DNA from: Palsa-1392 sp963819975
Lineage (GTDB): Bacteria; Verrucomicrobiota; Verrucomicrobiia; Chthoniobacterales; UBA10450
DNA length: 64,000 nt
Direction: 5' to 3'
Assembly (NCBI GenBank): GCA_963819975.1
Contig: CAWFYE010000009.1
Coordinates: 186,001-250,000 of the forward strand
The first letter of the stretch is position 1. Each line of letters opens with the position of its first letter. The position numbers were made by a program, and so were the translations under genes. Below, piece by piece: positions 34,263-43,200 of this stretch. A model generated the notes under the pieces. That model was not told the origin of the DNA. It searched no databases and saw only the letters and a list, made by a program, of their open reading frames with translations.

Positions 34263-36071
34263 TCAGGGCACACGTCGCAGAGGATAGGCCTCGTGTTTCT
34301 CCGGGTCGATCGCGAAAAATAGTAGCCGGTCAGCTGGCGCAGAGGCGTAGCGGCCGGTTAACGGGTAGGTGCTAAAGCCCATCCAAAAGGAGCTCTCACC
34401 GGTGTCCAGTCGACCCGGCAGAGGTGGTCCCTTTTGGTTCATCAAATCAACCGAAATAGGCGTGAGCTCTGAGTCTTCCTCCTCGACCACGGTCAGCACC
34501 GCGGGGAATGGTGTTCTGGCGACAGGGCGCATCGCCCATCCGAAAGCCTTTAGTTTTTCGCCGACGCCCCTCACCTGCACCTCCCCGACTGGCGCCCGCG
34601 ACCGTGCCTTCTTGAGTGCCTCCGTAAGCCACCAGCCGCCACTGTAGTCCGGACATATTCCTGCCTGAACGAGCGCCAGGTAATGAACGCGACGATCCGG
34701 TGGCGGCACGACCTGCGAAATGGGCAACGGCGAAATGAAAGGCGCCTCCCGCCAGAGGGAGAGGGCAATCTTCCGTCGCAAGAGCGCTCGATGGTGTCCC
34801 CAACTCACCTGAACCCCGCTTTGCCAGCCAGCCAGAGCGTATAGACTTCCGCCGAGAAGGACTGCCATTGCAGCAGCGCGTCGCACTTGCTGATTCCCCC
34901 GCGCGCTCCCATCCGCGCGGTAGCAAAGCAAAATGGGGAGCAGGCCGGTGAGGCCGATTGTCATCTGCATGGTAACCAGAAAATACCTGCGGGTAAGTGC
35001 GTTGCTTATTCCAAACGGAGAGCGGGTAAGAGTATTTACCAACCCCGAGACAAAGACGTAGGCAAGCAACGCAAGCCAGGGCCAGGCCCATTCCAGGCGG
35101 ACCAGACTTCGATCCTTTACAGCCTCTACCGTTGCCACCGCCAGACAGGCCGCTCCGGCGAAAGACAGGCAAACGCCAAATACATAGGCCGCGGACGAGT
35201 CCCCGATGCTAGCCATACTGGCTCCGGTCCAACTAAAAAAATACTTCCCAAAGCCCGCCACACCACCAGTCGGCAAAGTGATTGGCGTCCCGTGGTAATC
35301 CACAAAATAGCTACCAATGCCGGCGGCGGCGCAAAAAAAGGCAAGCACGGTGGGAACAAGAATGCTTTTCCGATCCTTGGAGGGATCGCGGAGTTCGTGA
35401 AGAAGCGGAAAGACAGGGAACATAAGAACCCAAACGATCATCCCGCTGGCGAAAGTTAGTGTGCTGATCTCCGCCAGAATGACGTAGACAACCAGTTTCG
35501 CCCGAAACGAGATCTGGAGAGAGTAAAGAAACAGCCCCACGAGAATGAAGAGGCTTGGCACCAGAATGATCCCCTGGCTGCCCCGGAGAAACATTTCCGG
35601 GCCAAAGCGCGGGTGCAGCAAAAGTAACGAGGTGCAGACCGCAACCGCCCATCGTAACGCGCTATTCCAGGCAACCTTCTGGAACAACAGCACAAGCAGA
35701 TAGGCTTCGATCGCACACATTGCTACCGATGCGTACATCCAGTGCTTGGTGGACCAACCTACAGTAAAGGCCTCGACCAACCAGATGATGCGTGGAACAA
35801 CGAGCCTGCTGTCGACATGCTGTTGCCAAAAACTGTCCCAACTGAGGTTGCCGTGCAGCCAGTCAAAAAGCATCCTTCCAGGACTATTAAAATCGTCGTT
35901 AAACGGGATATTCACTCCGCACATCCTCACCACCAGCGCCATGAGCAATGCCAGCACCAGCGGTGGCACCCAGGCCGAGGGCGCGGCCCAACTTACGGCG
36001 CGACAGTTCTCATTCAGGTTCGCCCGCTCCTCCCGCAGGTGCGATCCAGCCTTCGCGGGAACGAACTTCAT
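34263..36071 (-). CDS. Polytopic membrane protein of the polysaccharide island
   Basis: 602 residues, about ten TM helices from residue ~30 to ~420 (for example WVPPLVLALLMALVVRMCGV, LVVYVILAEISTLTFASGMI, AAAMAVLLGGSLYALAGW), then a ~150-residue soluble C-terminal domain (GEVQVRGVGEKLKAFGWAMR, LDTGESSFWMGFSTYPL). An early luminal loop NIPFNDDFNSPGRM resembles the acidic first loop of GT-C glycosyltransferases, but no family is recognised with confidence. Its ATG overlaps the methyltransferase stop (ATGA). Third gene after a polyprenyl-phosphate glycosyltransferase and a methyltransferase, so a lipid-linked sugar transfer role is plausible. Hypothetical. Confidence 0.7.
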   Translation of the reverse strand: MKFVPAKAGSHLREERANLNENCRAVSWAAPSAWVPPLVLALLMALVVRMCGVNIPFNDDFNSPGRMLFDWLHGNLSWDSFWQQHVDSRLVVPRIIWLVEAFTVGWSTKHWMYASVAMCAIEAYLLVLLFQKVAWNSALRWAVAVCTSLLLLHPRFGPEMFLRGSQGIILVPSLFILVGLFLYSLQISFRAKLVVYVILAEISTLTFASGMIVWVLMFPVFPLLHELRDPSKDRKSILVPTVLAFFCAAAGIGSYFVDYHGTPITLPTGGVAGFGKYFFSWTGASMASIGDSSAAYVFGVCLSFAGAACLAVATVEAVKDRSLVRLEWAWPWLALLAYVFVSGLVNTLTRSPFGISNALTRRYFLVTMQMTIGLTGLLPILLCYRADGSARGNQQVRRAAAMAVLLGGSLYALAGWQSGVQVSWGHHRALLRRKIALSLWREAPFISPLPISQVVPPPDRRVHYLALVQAGICPDYSGGWWLTEALKKARSRAPVGEVQVRGVGEKLKAFGWAMRPVARTPFPAVLTVVEEEDSELTPISVDLMNQKGPPLPGRLDTGESSFWMGFSTYPLTGRYASAPADRLLFFAIDPEKHEAYPLRRVP

Positions 36072-36850
36072 GATGCAGGGGAAACCGACTCGCTCAGCCG
36101 GCCCAAAGCCATAATCGAACTGCCGACAGGCATACCGATCGGCAGGCTCATCTCGAGGCTTTTCAAGAAATCCAAACCAGCTTTCATAATCTGGCCAGGC
36201 GGCTTAAAGCCGACACCGATCGTGCGTTCCTCCGAAACAAATCTCAACACCAGTTTGCGCACCGCCAGGAGTGGAACCAATGAGAATCCCCAGTTTGTCA
36301 TGGCCAGCTTTGTGACGTTGGACATCTCGAACAGCGAAGAAAGCCTCGCACAGTTATAGCGCCTCTTATGACCGGCCACCTTGTCGTATTTACTATAGAG
36401 CGCCATGTGCGCCGGAACGTTGATGGCCACAATGCCACCCGGTTTCAAATGTTGCAGTGACGTTTGCAGGAAGCCGAGGTCATCCTCCAGATGCTCGATC
36501 ACGTCCATGAGTAGGATCATGTCGTAGGCTCCGCACATTGCCGGAAGCCGGTCAAAGATATTATAAACCAGGAGCCGTCCCCGGCCCTCAGGCGCTAACT
36601 GGAGCGCATGAGCATTTAAGTCGCAGCCATCGACCTGCACCTGAAAAGCCTCCTCCATCTGTTGCCGCAGCACTCCGTGTCCGCAGCCAATTTCCAGCGT
36701 CTTACCCGGCGCAATCGCGAGCCGCCGCATCTCCCGAAGGAGAACCTCGAAACGCCACCGCATCCAAAAGTGGTCCCGGTCCGCAATCTCGAACCATTCA
36801 TCCGCCATGGAGACGGGTTCTGCCGGCGAAAGAATCTCGACGCTGGTCAT
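36068..36850 (-). CDS. Class I SAM-dependent methyltransferase
   Basis: Soluble methyltransferase of 260 residues. The SAM loop is TLEIGCGHGVLRQQMEEAFQ (motif I), the acidic motif II VDGCDLNAH, and the post-motif YDMILLMDVIEHLEDDLGFL is typical of UbiE/Coq5-like enzymes. The last ~60 residues contain a hydrophobic stretch (FSLVPLLAVRKLVLRF), as in methyltransferases acting on lipid-linked glycans. Both ends overlap neighbours by 4 bases (ATGA), so it is translated in series with the GT2 upstream and the membrane protein downstream. Acceptor unknown. Confidence 0.88.
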   Translation of the reverse strand: MTSVEILSPAEPVSMADEWFEIADRDHFWMRWRFEVLLREMRRLAIAPGKTLEIGCGHGVLRQQMEEAFQVQVDGCDLNAHALQLAPEGRGRLLVYNIFDRLPAMCGAYDMILLMDVIEHLEDDLGFLQTSLQHLKPGGIVAINVPAHMALYSKYDKVAGHKRRYNCARLSSLFEMSNVTKLAMTNWGFSLVPLLAVRKLVLRFVSEERTIGVGFKPPGQIMKAGLDFLKSLEMSLPIGMPVGSSIMALGRLSESVSPAS

Positions 36851-37824
36851 GAAGATTCACTCTTTTCCAGCGGCAGCTGTCCGCCTTGGCCTTCAGGAAA
36901 ATTATGGAGCCGATCAATGATGAACGTTGGCCGTCCTTTCACCTCCATGAAAATCTGTCCGATGTATTCGCCGAGAATTCCGATGTAGAGAAAAATCAGT
37001 CCGTTAAAGAAAAGAAGCAGCACGACCAGGGTGGTGAAACCTGGCGCGCGGATCGGAATCTCCGTGAAAAGAGCGAGCGCCACATATCCGACCGCGGCAA
37101 GAGTTGCAATCAAGCATAAGAGGGCACCACAGACGAACCCGAGTCGGAGCGGCTTGATCGAAAACGATGTGATCCCGTGGCTGGCGAGCTGGATCAACTT
37201 GGAGAGCGAATACTGCGGCTGGCCGGCCGCCCGCCGTGAACGAACGACTTTAAAGGCTTTGCCGCGCAACCCCAGCCAAGCCCGAAGCCCGCGGACAAAC
37301 CGGCTTCGTTCCGGCAGCGCAAGCAGCAGATCGACCGCGCGTCGGTTCATCACGCAAAAATCGCCGCTATCGACCTGCACCGGGCTGTCGGCAAAAAATG
37401 AGAACAACCTGTAAAACGCGTGATAGCAAAACCTTTTGATCGCTCCCTCGCTCCGGCCTTCGCGAACGGCATACACGACGTCGTAACCTCCCGCCACAGC
37501 CTGCTGGTACATCTGCAGTAAAATCTCGGGTTCATCCTGCAAATCGGCGTCCATCACTCCCACGTATTGACCAGATGCCACCGATAGCCCCGCCGACACG
37601 GCCGCCTGGTGTCCGAAGGTTCGGGTCAGTTCGACGAGCTTGACGCTTGGGTCCCGAGCAGCCCACTGGGTGAGAATGTCGACGCTCGAGTCAGTCGACC
37701 CGTCGCTGACGAAGACAAGTTCCCAATCCGGATGGGACTGAAGCTGCTGCAAACGTTTCTGCAGAAGAGGAAGAACAGTCTCCTCGTTGAGGAAAGGGAT
37801 GACGACGCTCAACTCAGGACGCAT
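36847..37824 (-). CDS. Polyprenyl-phosphate GT2 glycosyltransferase (DPM1/GtrB-like)
   Basis: About 325 residues from ATG 37824. The GT-A domain has SVVIPFLNEETVLP, the nucleotide loop FVSDGSTDSSVDIL, GHQAAVSAGL and the DxD region VMDADLQDEPE. Two TM helices near the end (LGFVCGALLCLIATLAAVGY, LVVLLLFFNGLIFLYIGILG) and the following GEYIGQIFMEVKGRPTFII are diagnostic of the GtrB/ArnC/DPM1 group that loads a sugar onto undecaprenyl phosphate. It heads a coupled set with the methyltransferase and polytopic protein: make a lipid-linked sugar, methylate, transfer. Confidence 0.92.
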   Translation of the reverse strand: MRPELSVVIPFLNEETVLPLLQKRLQQLQSHPDWELVFVSDGSTDSSVDILTQWAARDPSVKLVELTRTFGHQAAVSAGLSVASGQYVGVMDADLQDEPEILLQMYQQAVAGGYDVVYAVREGRSEGAIKRFCYHAFYRLFSFFADSPVQVDSGDFCVMNRRAVDLLLALPERSRFVRGLRAWLGLRGKAFKVVRSRRAAGQPQYSLSKLIQLASHGITSFSIKPLRLGFVCGALLCLIATLAAVGYVALALFTEIPIRAPGFTTLVVLLLFFNGLIFLYIGILGEYIGQIFMEVKGRPTFIIDRLHNFPEGQGGQLPLEKSESS

Positions 37825-37893
37825 TATTCCCAAAGGATACGCTTCGGACTGGGCAAGTTAAGTCAAAATCCAAGGCAGCTTGCCGGGATTTAG

Positions 37894-39288
37894 TCATGGG
37901 CGCCGGCTCTTTTCCGCGATTAATCGCTCGTAGAGCGCGTTGATCCGACGCGCGAAAACATCACGGGAAAAGCGCGCGAGGCTTCTTTGCCGGGCGAGCT
38001 CGCCGAACTCTGCGATCTTTCCGGGGCGCTCGACAAAAAACCGCAGTCGATCGAGGACCGCCGGCAAGTCGAGATAGGGCACGATAAAACCGGTTTCTCC
38101 GTCGTCGATCAATTCCGGAAGTGCGCCGTGCCGGTAGGCAATGACGGGCCGTCGCGCGACCATCGCTTCTGCCACCGTGCGACCGAACGATTCCGCAAAG
38201 CGAGAAAGATTAACGACCACATCCAGGTCTCGGTATGCGTCCGGCGGATCGATCACGTAGCCTCGAAAATGGAAGTTGGCCGGAAGCTGTTGCCCGCTCT
38301 CGCACAAGTCTCTCGTTAGGGGACTCTCAGGCCCGATCAGGTGGAACTGCAGAGCCGGCAAGCGCGTTTCCGCCAGGCGGGCAAGTTCGAGAAAGTCGAG
38401 CACCCCTTTCTTCAAAATGTTGCTGCTGACCAGTCCGACGTGGATCTGGCTCGAGCCGACGCGCAACGGAAGATCGAAGGCGATACCATCGACGCTATTG
38501 TAAAGAAACGCGCCGTGCGCCGCGCAGGGATAATCGGCCAGCGTCGCCGCGGAATTCGCCAGCAGATAGCTCGCATTTTCACAGACAATGCGCGCGATCT
38601 CTTTCGCCTCGCCGCCGAGACGGGCGATCAACTCGTCGTCCTGCGAAATCAATTCACGCGCGTTGGTGATCGCCGGAATACCCGCCCGGCGTGCAGCGAT
38701 CTGCGGTTCGCTCAGCATGATGGTGTTGACGTGGACGAGATCAATCGCGCGCCGCCGGCAAATCTCCTCAAAGATGGAGACAGTCTCTTCATCGAATGGC
38801 CGATCTTTCCGCCACCAGAAATAGTCAAAGACCGCAATCCCCTGCACCTGCGAGCGCAGCGCAGCAAAGACCTTTTCGTTTCTTTCCGGGAAGACGGCGA
38901 AAACATCGAATTTGTCCGGATCAATCGCAGTAATGATTTCGAGCAGGCTTTTCTCGCTGCCAAAAAGGGTGCTGCTCAGGAGATGCCCCACGACGAGCAC
39001 GCGACGGCGGCCGGGGGACGGTTGATCGAAGCGCGCTCCGCGATAAACCCAGCAATCCGCGATGTCTTGTTTTGGAGGGCGCAGCTTGTGGCCCGGGATG
39101 AACGGGCGCAAATACCAGCGCGAACGCAGATCGTGAAGAATGGAACGGTAGTATTTTGCATCGGCTTCTTTGCGTTGGGCGAAGCGCAACTTCTGGCGAG
39201 CGCGCAGAAGCAGGGCGTCGAGCGCGCGCAACTGTTCTTTCAGCGCGCGGTTTTCGTTTTCGGCCCCTTTAGGATCATGCGGACTCAC
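37894..39288 (-). CDS. Glycosyltransferase family 4 with N-terminal coiled coil
   Basis: 464 residues from GTG 39288, which overlaps the epimerase stop (GTGA). Residues 1-70 are a charged helical/coiled-coil segment (ENENRALKEQLRALDALLLR). The GT-B domains start with RVLVVGHLLSSTLFGSEKSL and contain DLVHVNTIMLSEPQIAARRA, GLVSSNILKKGVLDFLELAR, and the GT4 EX7E region SRFAESFGRTVAEAMVARRP. It is clearly paralogous to the first GT4 module (residues ~845-1210) of the 2030-residue protein two genes upstream, sharing the VGHxL..xxFGSExSLLE opening. Surface-glycan synthesis. Confidence 0.9.
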   Translation of the reverse strand: MSPHDPKGAENENRALKEQLRALDALLLRARQKLRFAQRKEADAKYYRSILHDLRSRWYLRPFIPGHKLRPPKQDIADCWVYRGARFDQPSPGRRRVLVVGHLLSSTLFGSEKSLLEIITAIDPDKFDVFAVFPERNEKVFAALRSQVQGIAVFDYFWWRKDRPFDEETVSIFEEICRRRAIDLVHVNTIMLSEPQIAARRAGIPAITNARELISQDDELIARLGGEAKEIARIVCENASYLLANSAATLADYPCAAHGAFLYNSVDGIAFDLPLRVGSSQIHVGLVSSNILKKGVLDFLELARLAETRLPALQFHLIGPESPLTRDLCESGQQLPANFHFRGYVIDPPDAYRDLDVVVNLSRFAESFGRTVAEAMVARRPVIAYRHGALPELIDDGETGFIVPYLDLPAVLDRLRFFVERPGKIAEFGELARQRSLARFSRDVFARRINALYERLIAEKSRRP

Positions 39289-40208
39289 GAGTTTGAAGCG
39301 GATTGCCACATCTTTTCGATACCGTCCGAAAACGAAATGCGCGGCTGCCACGAAGGCAGTGCCCGACGCAGGCGGGAGATGTCGAGCACGATCGCCGGCA
39401 CGTCCATGACTCGTCGCGCTTCGAAAGAAGCAGCAGGCGCTCGTCCCGAGACGCGTCCAATTTCCTCCAGGATATCGCGCAAGGTGTGACCGGATCCCGA
39501 TGCGAGGTTGTAAACGCCGGAGGAAAAATTCGTGTCCCGCATGATGGCAGCGAGCGCGCTGGTGAAGTCGTCGATATGGAGATAATCCCGCACCACGCCG
39601 CCGTCGCCCCAAATGTGAAGCTGCTCACCGGCCGCGTGCAATTGCACAAAGCGCGCGATGCTGCCGATGACAACCCCACGAAGCTGATAAGGTCCGAATG
39701 GATTTCCAACGCGCAGGACGATCGCATTCAAGCCGGAAGATCGCGCATACAGCGCGATGAATTTTTCAATCGCTAGCTTGGTGATTCCGTGCGCGCTGAT
39801 CGGATTGGTCGGGTCATCCTCGGCCGCGGGCAACCTAGATGGCACTCCATAGACCGTGCCGCCGCTGGAGGCATAGACAAGACGTTTGATCCCTCGCTCC
39901 TGAATGATTCGAAGCAAGTTCAAAGTGGGCAGTAAATTGGAAGAGACATCGAATGCCATGTCGTCCATAGATGAAGCCGGGGTCGTGCTGGAAATGAAGT
40001 GCAGCACCGTGTCGACGCCGTCGAAAAGAGGGTCCCTCGCGGTGAGGGCAGTGAAATCACCCGTCCGAATTTCTACCGACGCCGCACTGAAAAGCGCCGC
40101 ATCGGGAATTCGTCGGCAGAGAATCTTTACCTCCAAACCTGCAGCGCCTAATTGATTGGCGGCGGCGCTGCCGAGAAAACCGGAGCCGCCCAAAATGAGC
40201 ACGCTCAT
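39285..40208 (-). CDS. NAD-dependent sugar epimerase/dehydratase, Tyr-to-His in YxxxK
   Basis: Extended short-chain dehydrogenase of 307 residues (GalE-like). Rossmann loop GGSGFLG, SSGGTVYG and LRVGNPFGPYQ fit nucleotide-sugar epimerases. The catalytic YxxxK is HGITK here: His140 replaces the general-base Tyr, encoded CAC where TAC is expected; Lys144 remains. Either activity is altered or lost, or His substitutes. Overlaps both neighbours by 4 bases (ATGA and GTGA), so it is made together with the giant GT protein and the GT4. Likely supplies a nucleotide sugar for the same glycan. Confidence 0.88.
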   Translation of the reverse strand: MSVLILGGSGFLGSAAANQLGAAGLEVKILCRRIPDAALFSAASVEIRTGDFTALTARDPLFDGVDTVLHFISSTTPASSMDDMAFDVSSNLLPTLNLLRIIQERGIKRLVYASSGGTVYGVPSRLPAAEDDPTNPISAHGITKLAIEKFIALYARSSGLNAIVLRVGNPFGPYQLRGVVIGSIARFVQLHAAGEQLHIWGDGGVVRDYLHIDDFTSALAAIMRDTNFSSGVYNLASGSGHTLRDILEEIGRVSGRAPAASFEARRVMDVPAIVLDISRLRRALPSWQPRISFSDGIEKMWQSASNS

Positions 40209-43200
40209 GCCGGAGGCGGCTGGCGACAGACAAAGATCTCGTGGTCGCTAAAGCAGGCCGCGGCGCTGGCGTAGCGGACACGTCCCTGGATCTGAAAGTT
40301 GTGCGATTCCAGCATGGTGGCGATTTGACCGGGGTTGGAAGGCCCGCTCGGAGCGGAATCAAGAATTGATCCTCGGCCGTAAACCTGGAAATAGAGCAAA
40401 AGGCCATCGGGCTTAAGCACTCGCGCGATTTCCGGGAGGAGATTTTCTGGCGGAGTCTGCACCTCGTCGGGTAATCGGAGCACGACCAGATCAAGGCGGT
40501 CGTCCGGGTGATCGATCCGACCATTCTCATCCATCTCCGCCATCAGCCCGGCATAATTGATCGAGCGGCCCCGGAACATTTTTTTCCAATCCGGCAAAAG
40601 CCAGTCGGATTCGCCGGTCTGCAAGGCAACCAGTCGCCGAAAAGTGAGATTCGATTCTGCGAGGTAGCGATAGAGGCTGCGATGAAACGGGGTGGCGCCG
40701 CAGACCGAACAGAGCGCCGAAGGCGCCGCGTAGGTCACGGCACTGCTACAGACGTTACAGAAATTTGTTTCTCGCCTGACGACCTGATCGAGCAAGGGGG
40801 CGAGTGTTATCGAACCGGGATGGACGGCATAGACCGATTCGTCCAGCCGCGTCGTGAGGAGCGGGCGGCTTTTTTGGTAGATGATGACAAAATCAGTAAT
40901 CTCTCCGAGCTGCCATCCGCAGCTCTCGACATAGTAGCTGTATTCGACGTCGGTGTGATTGTGCGGCACCGCTTCGCTGAAGCCGCCGATCGAGTCGAAC
41001 ATCGCGCGGCGGATGGCGAACATCCCGCCCTGCACATGCCGAAAAGGGCGATCGCGATTTTCCTTCGCGAACTCCAGATTTCGAAATTGCGGGAACGGCT
41101 CTAGTTGTTCGAGGTAATCAGCACCGGTGAAGTACGAGGGCGAGTAGCCTAAGGTTCCGGCCAGCCCGACCGAGGGATGATCGTCCATGTAATCGAGTAT
41201 GGCCTGGTCCCAACCTTCCGCGATGACGTAGCCTTCGCGGCTACAAAGATAAACCGCGATCGGCGCCCGGCCCGCTTCGACTCCTCTGTTCGTGCCGGGG
41301 CCGACGAACAAGTTTTCCGACTGTGGAAGCAAGCGCACATTGTCATGCGCAGCCTCGACCGAGCGGAGGTATTCTAACGTTTCCGGCTCGCTCGCGTTAT
41401 CGACGATATATAGCTGGAAGGGAGTCTTGGTGAAACGATAGAGCCGCTCAACGACCTCGCGCACTTGCGCGGTCCCGTTGAAGGTGACAAGGACGACGTC
41501 GAGCCCTTCATCGGACCACGTGCGCACAAGGGTGCGGTTCGATTTCATGACGTCGAAATGTTTCCGCACATGCTCGCGCCCGTTCTCGATCATGGCCCGC
41601 ACCTGCGCTACCGGCGCGTGATAGAAACGCAGGATCGATTCGGTTAACGAATCGACGTCGCCCGGTGCGCAGAGATACCCGGTAACGCCGTCAATCACGA
41701 GATCGGGTATGCTCGAGACGCTCGAGGCCACGACCGGCACATGGCTGGCCATTGCTTCGATCAGGATGGTGGGGATTCCATCCATGTCGCCGTCGGCCGC
41801 ACGAACCGACGGACAAAGGAAGAGATCGTGCTCGCGAAAAACCGAGATCATGTGCTTGCGATCCTCCACTGGTCCCGGGAAAAAAACATTGTCGAGCCCA
41901 AGCTCGGCCACGAGTGCGCGATACGATTCCTCCAGCGGACCGTAACCGTAGAGGTGGAGCGAGATCCCGTCTGTCGCCAATTTCTGCGCGGCGCGGATGG
42001 CATCGTGCAGGCCCTTCTTTTCGATGAAACGGTGAATGGCACAGATGCTCATCCGCGGTCGTTCGAGACGCGGCGCGATCGGCTGCGCCTCGTAGGCATC
42101 GAACAGAATGCCCTGTGGGCTAATAATGATTTTCTCCGCCGGGACGCCGTTCTGGATGAAGAAGTCGCGATGGAAAGTGCCGGGCGCGAAAACTCTCCGG
42201 CACATCGGCGAGCGCGCCACCTCGCCGAGGCGATTCTTCACCGCGTTGTCGTGACGGAAAATATCGACGGCATGCGCGATGAAGGTGAACGGCACGCCCG
42301 CCAGTTCGCAGGCTAGCCAGAGGAATTGTGTCACGGTCGGAAAAACGAAATGCGAATGCATGATTTCGCGGCCGCTTTCCTGCATTTTCGCGGCCAGCTC
42401 TTCGGGCGATTTCACCCGTTGCCATTCGATCGGAAAATCCGGCTCGAAATCCTTGTGCGGGCTCTCCTTGCAGAAAACCAAGACGTCGTGCCCAAGCCTA
42501 ACGAAATCGCGCAGTTCGTTAAGAACGAATGTCTCGGACGGGACCGGGAAATGCCACATGAAGTAACCGATCCGCATCCGCTTAGCTTCCGACACCACTG
42601 CGGGTGCGCGACTCGCCGCCTGCGTTTGGCTGCAATTGGCGCCGGCAGGAGAGGCGGAGCGCAGGACGGTATCGTAGATGCGGTTCAAGGTTTTCGCTCC
42701 GACCACCCGGGAGAAGTTTTCCACCGCGCGCAAGCGGGCTGATTCGCCCATTTGCGCAAGCAGATCCGGATCGTGGGCGAGTCGATTCAAACGTTCGCGC
42801 GCGCTTTCGGCATCGCGGAAGGGCACGACAAAGCCATCCACTCCATCGCGGATCAATTCCGGCAGCGCACCGCGCGCGTAAACCACCGCAGGCCGCCGCG
42901 CCAACATCCCTTCCGCCACGCTCCTTCCGAAGGATTCCGCGAAGATCGAGAGATTAACGACGACGTCGATCTCGCGCAAAATGTCCGGCGGATTGTCGAC
43001 GTAACCGACGCACCTCACATTTGCGGGGCAGCCGCCGTTCATCTCGAAGTGCCGCTTCACCGCTTCGGTCTCCGGTCCCACGAGCCAGAACTCTAGCGGG
43101 TCGTTTTGCTCGCAGGCGGAGCCGGCGATTGCGAAGAAATCCTCCACACCTTTTTTCGGCAGGTTGCTGCTCAGCATTGCGACCCGCAACGGTCCGTCGC

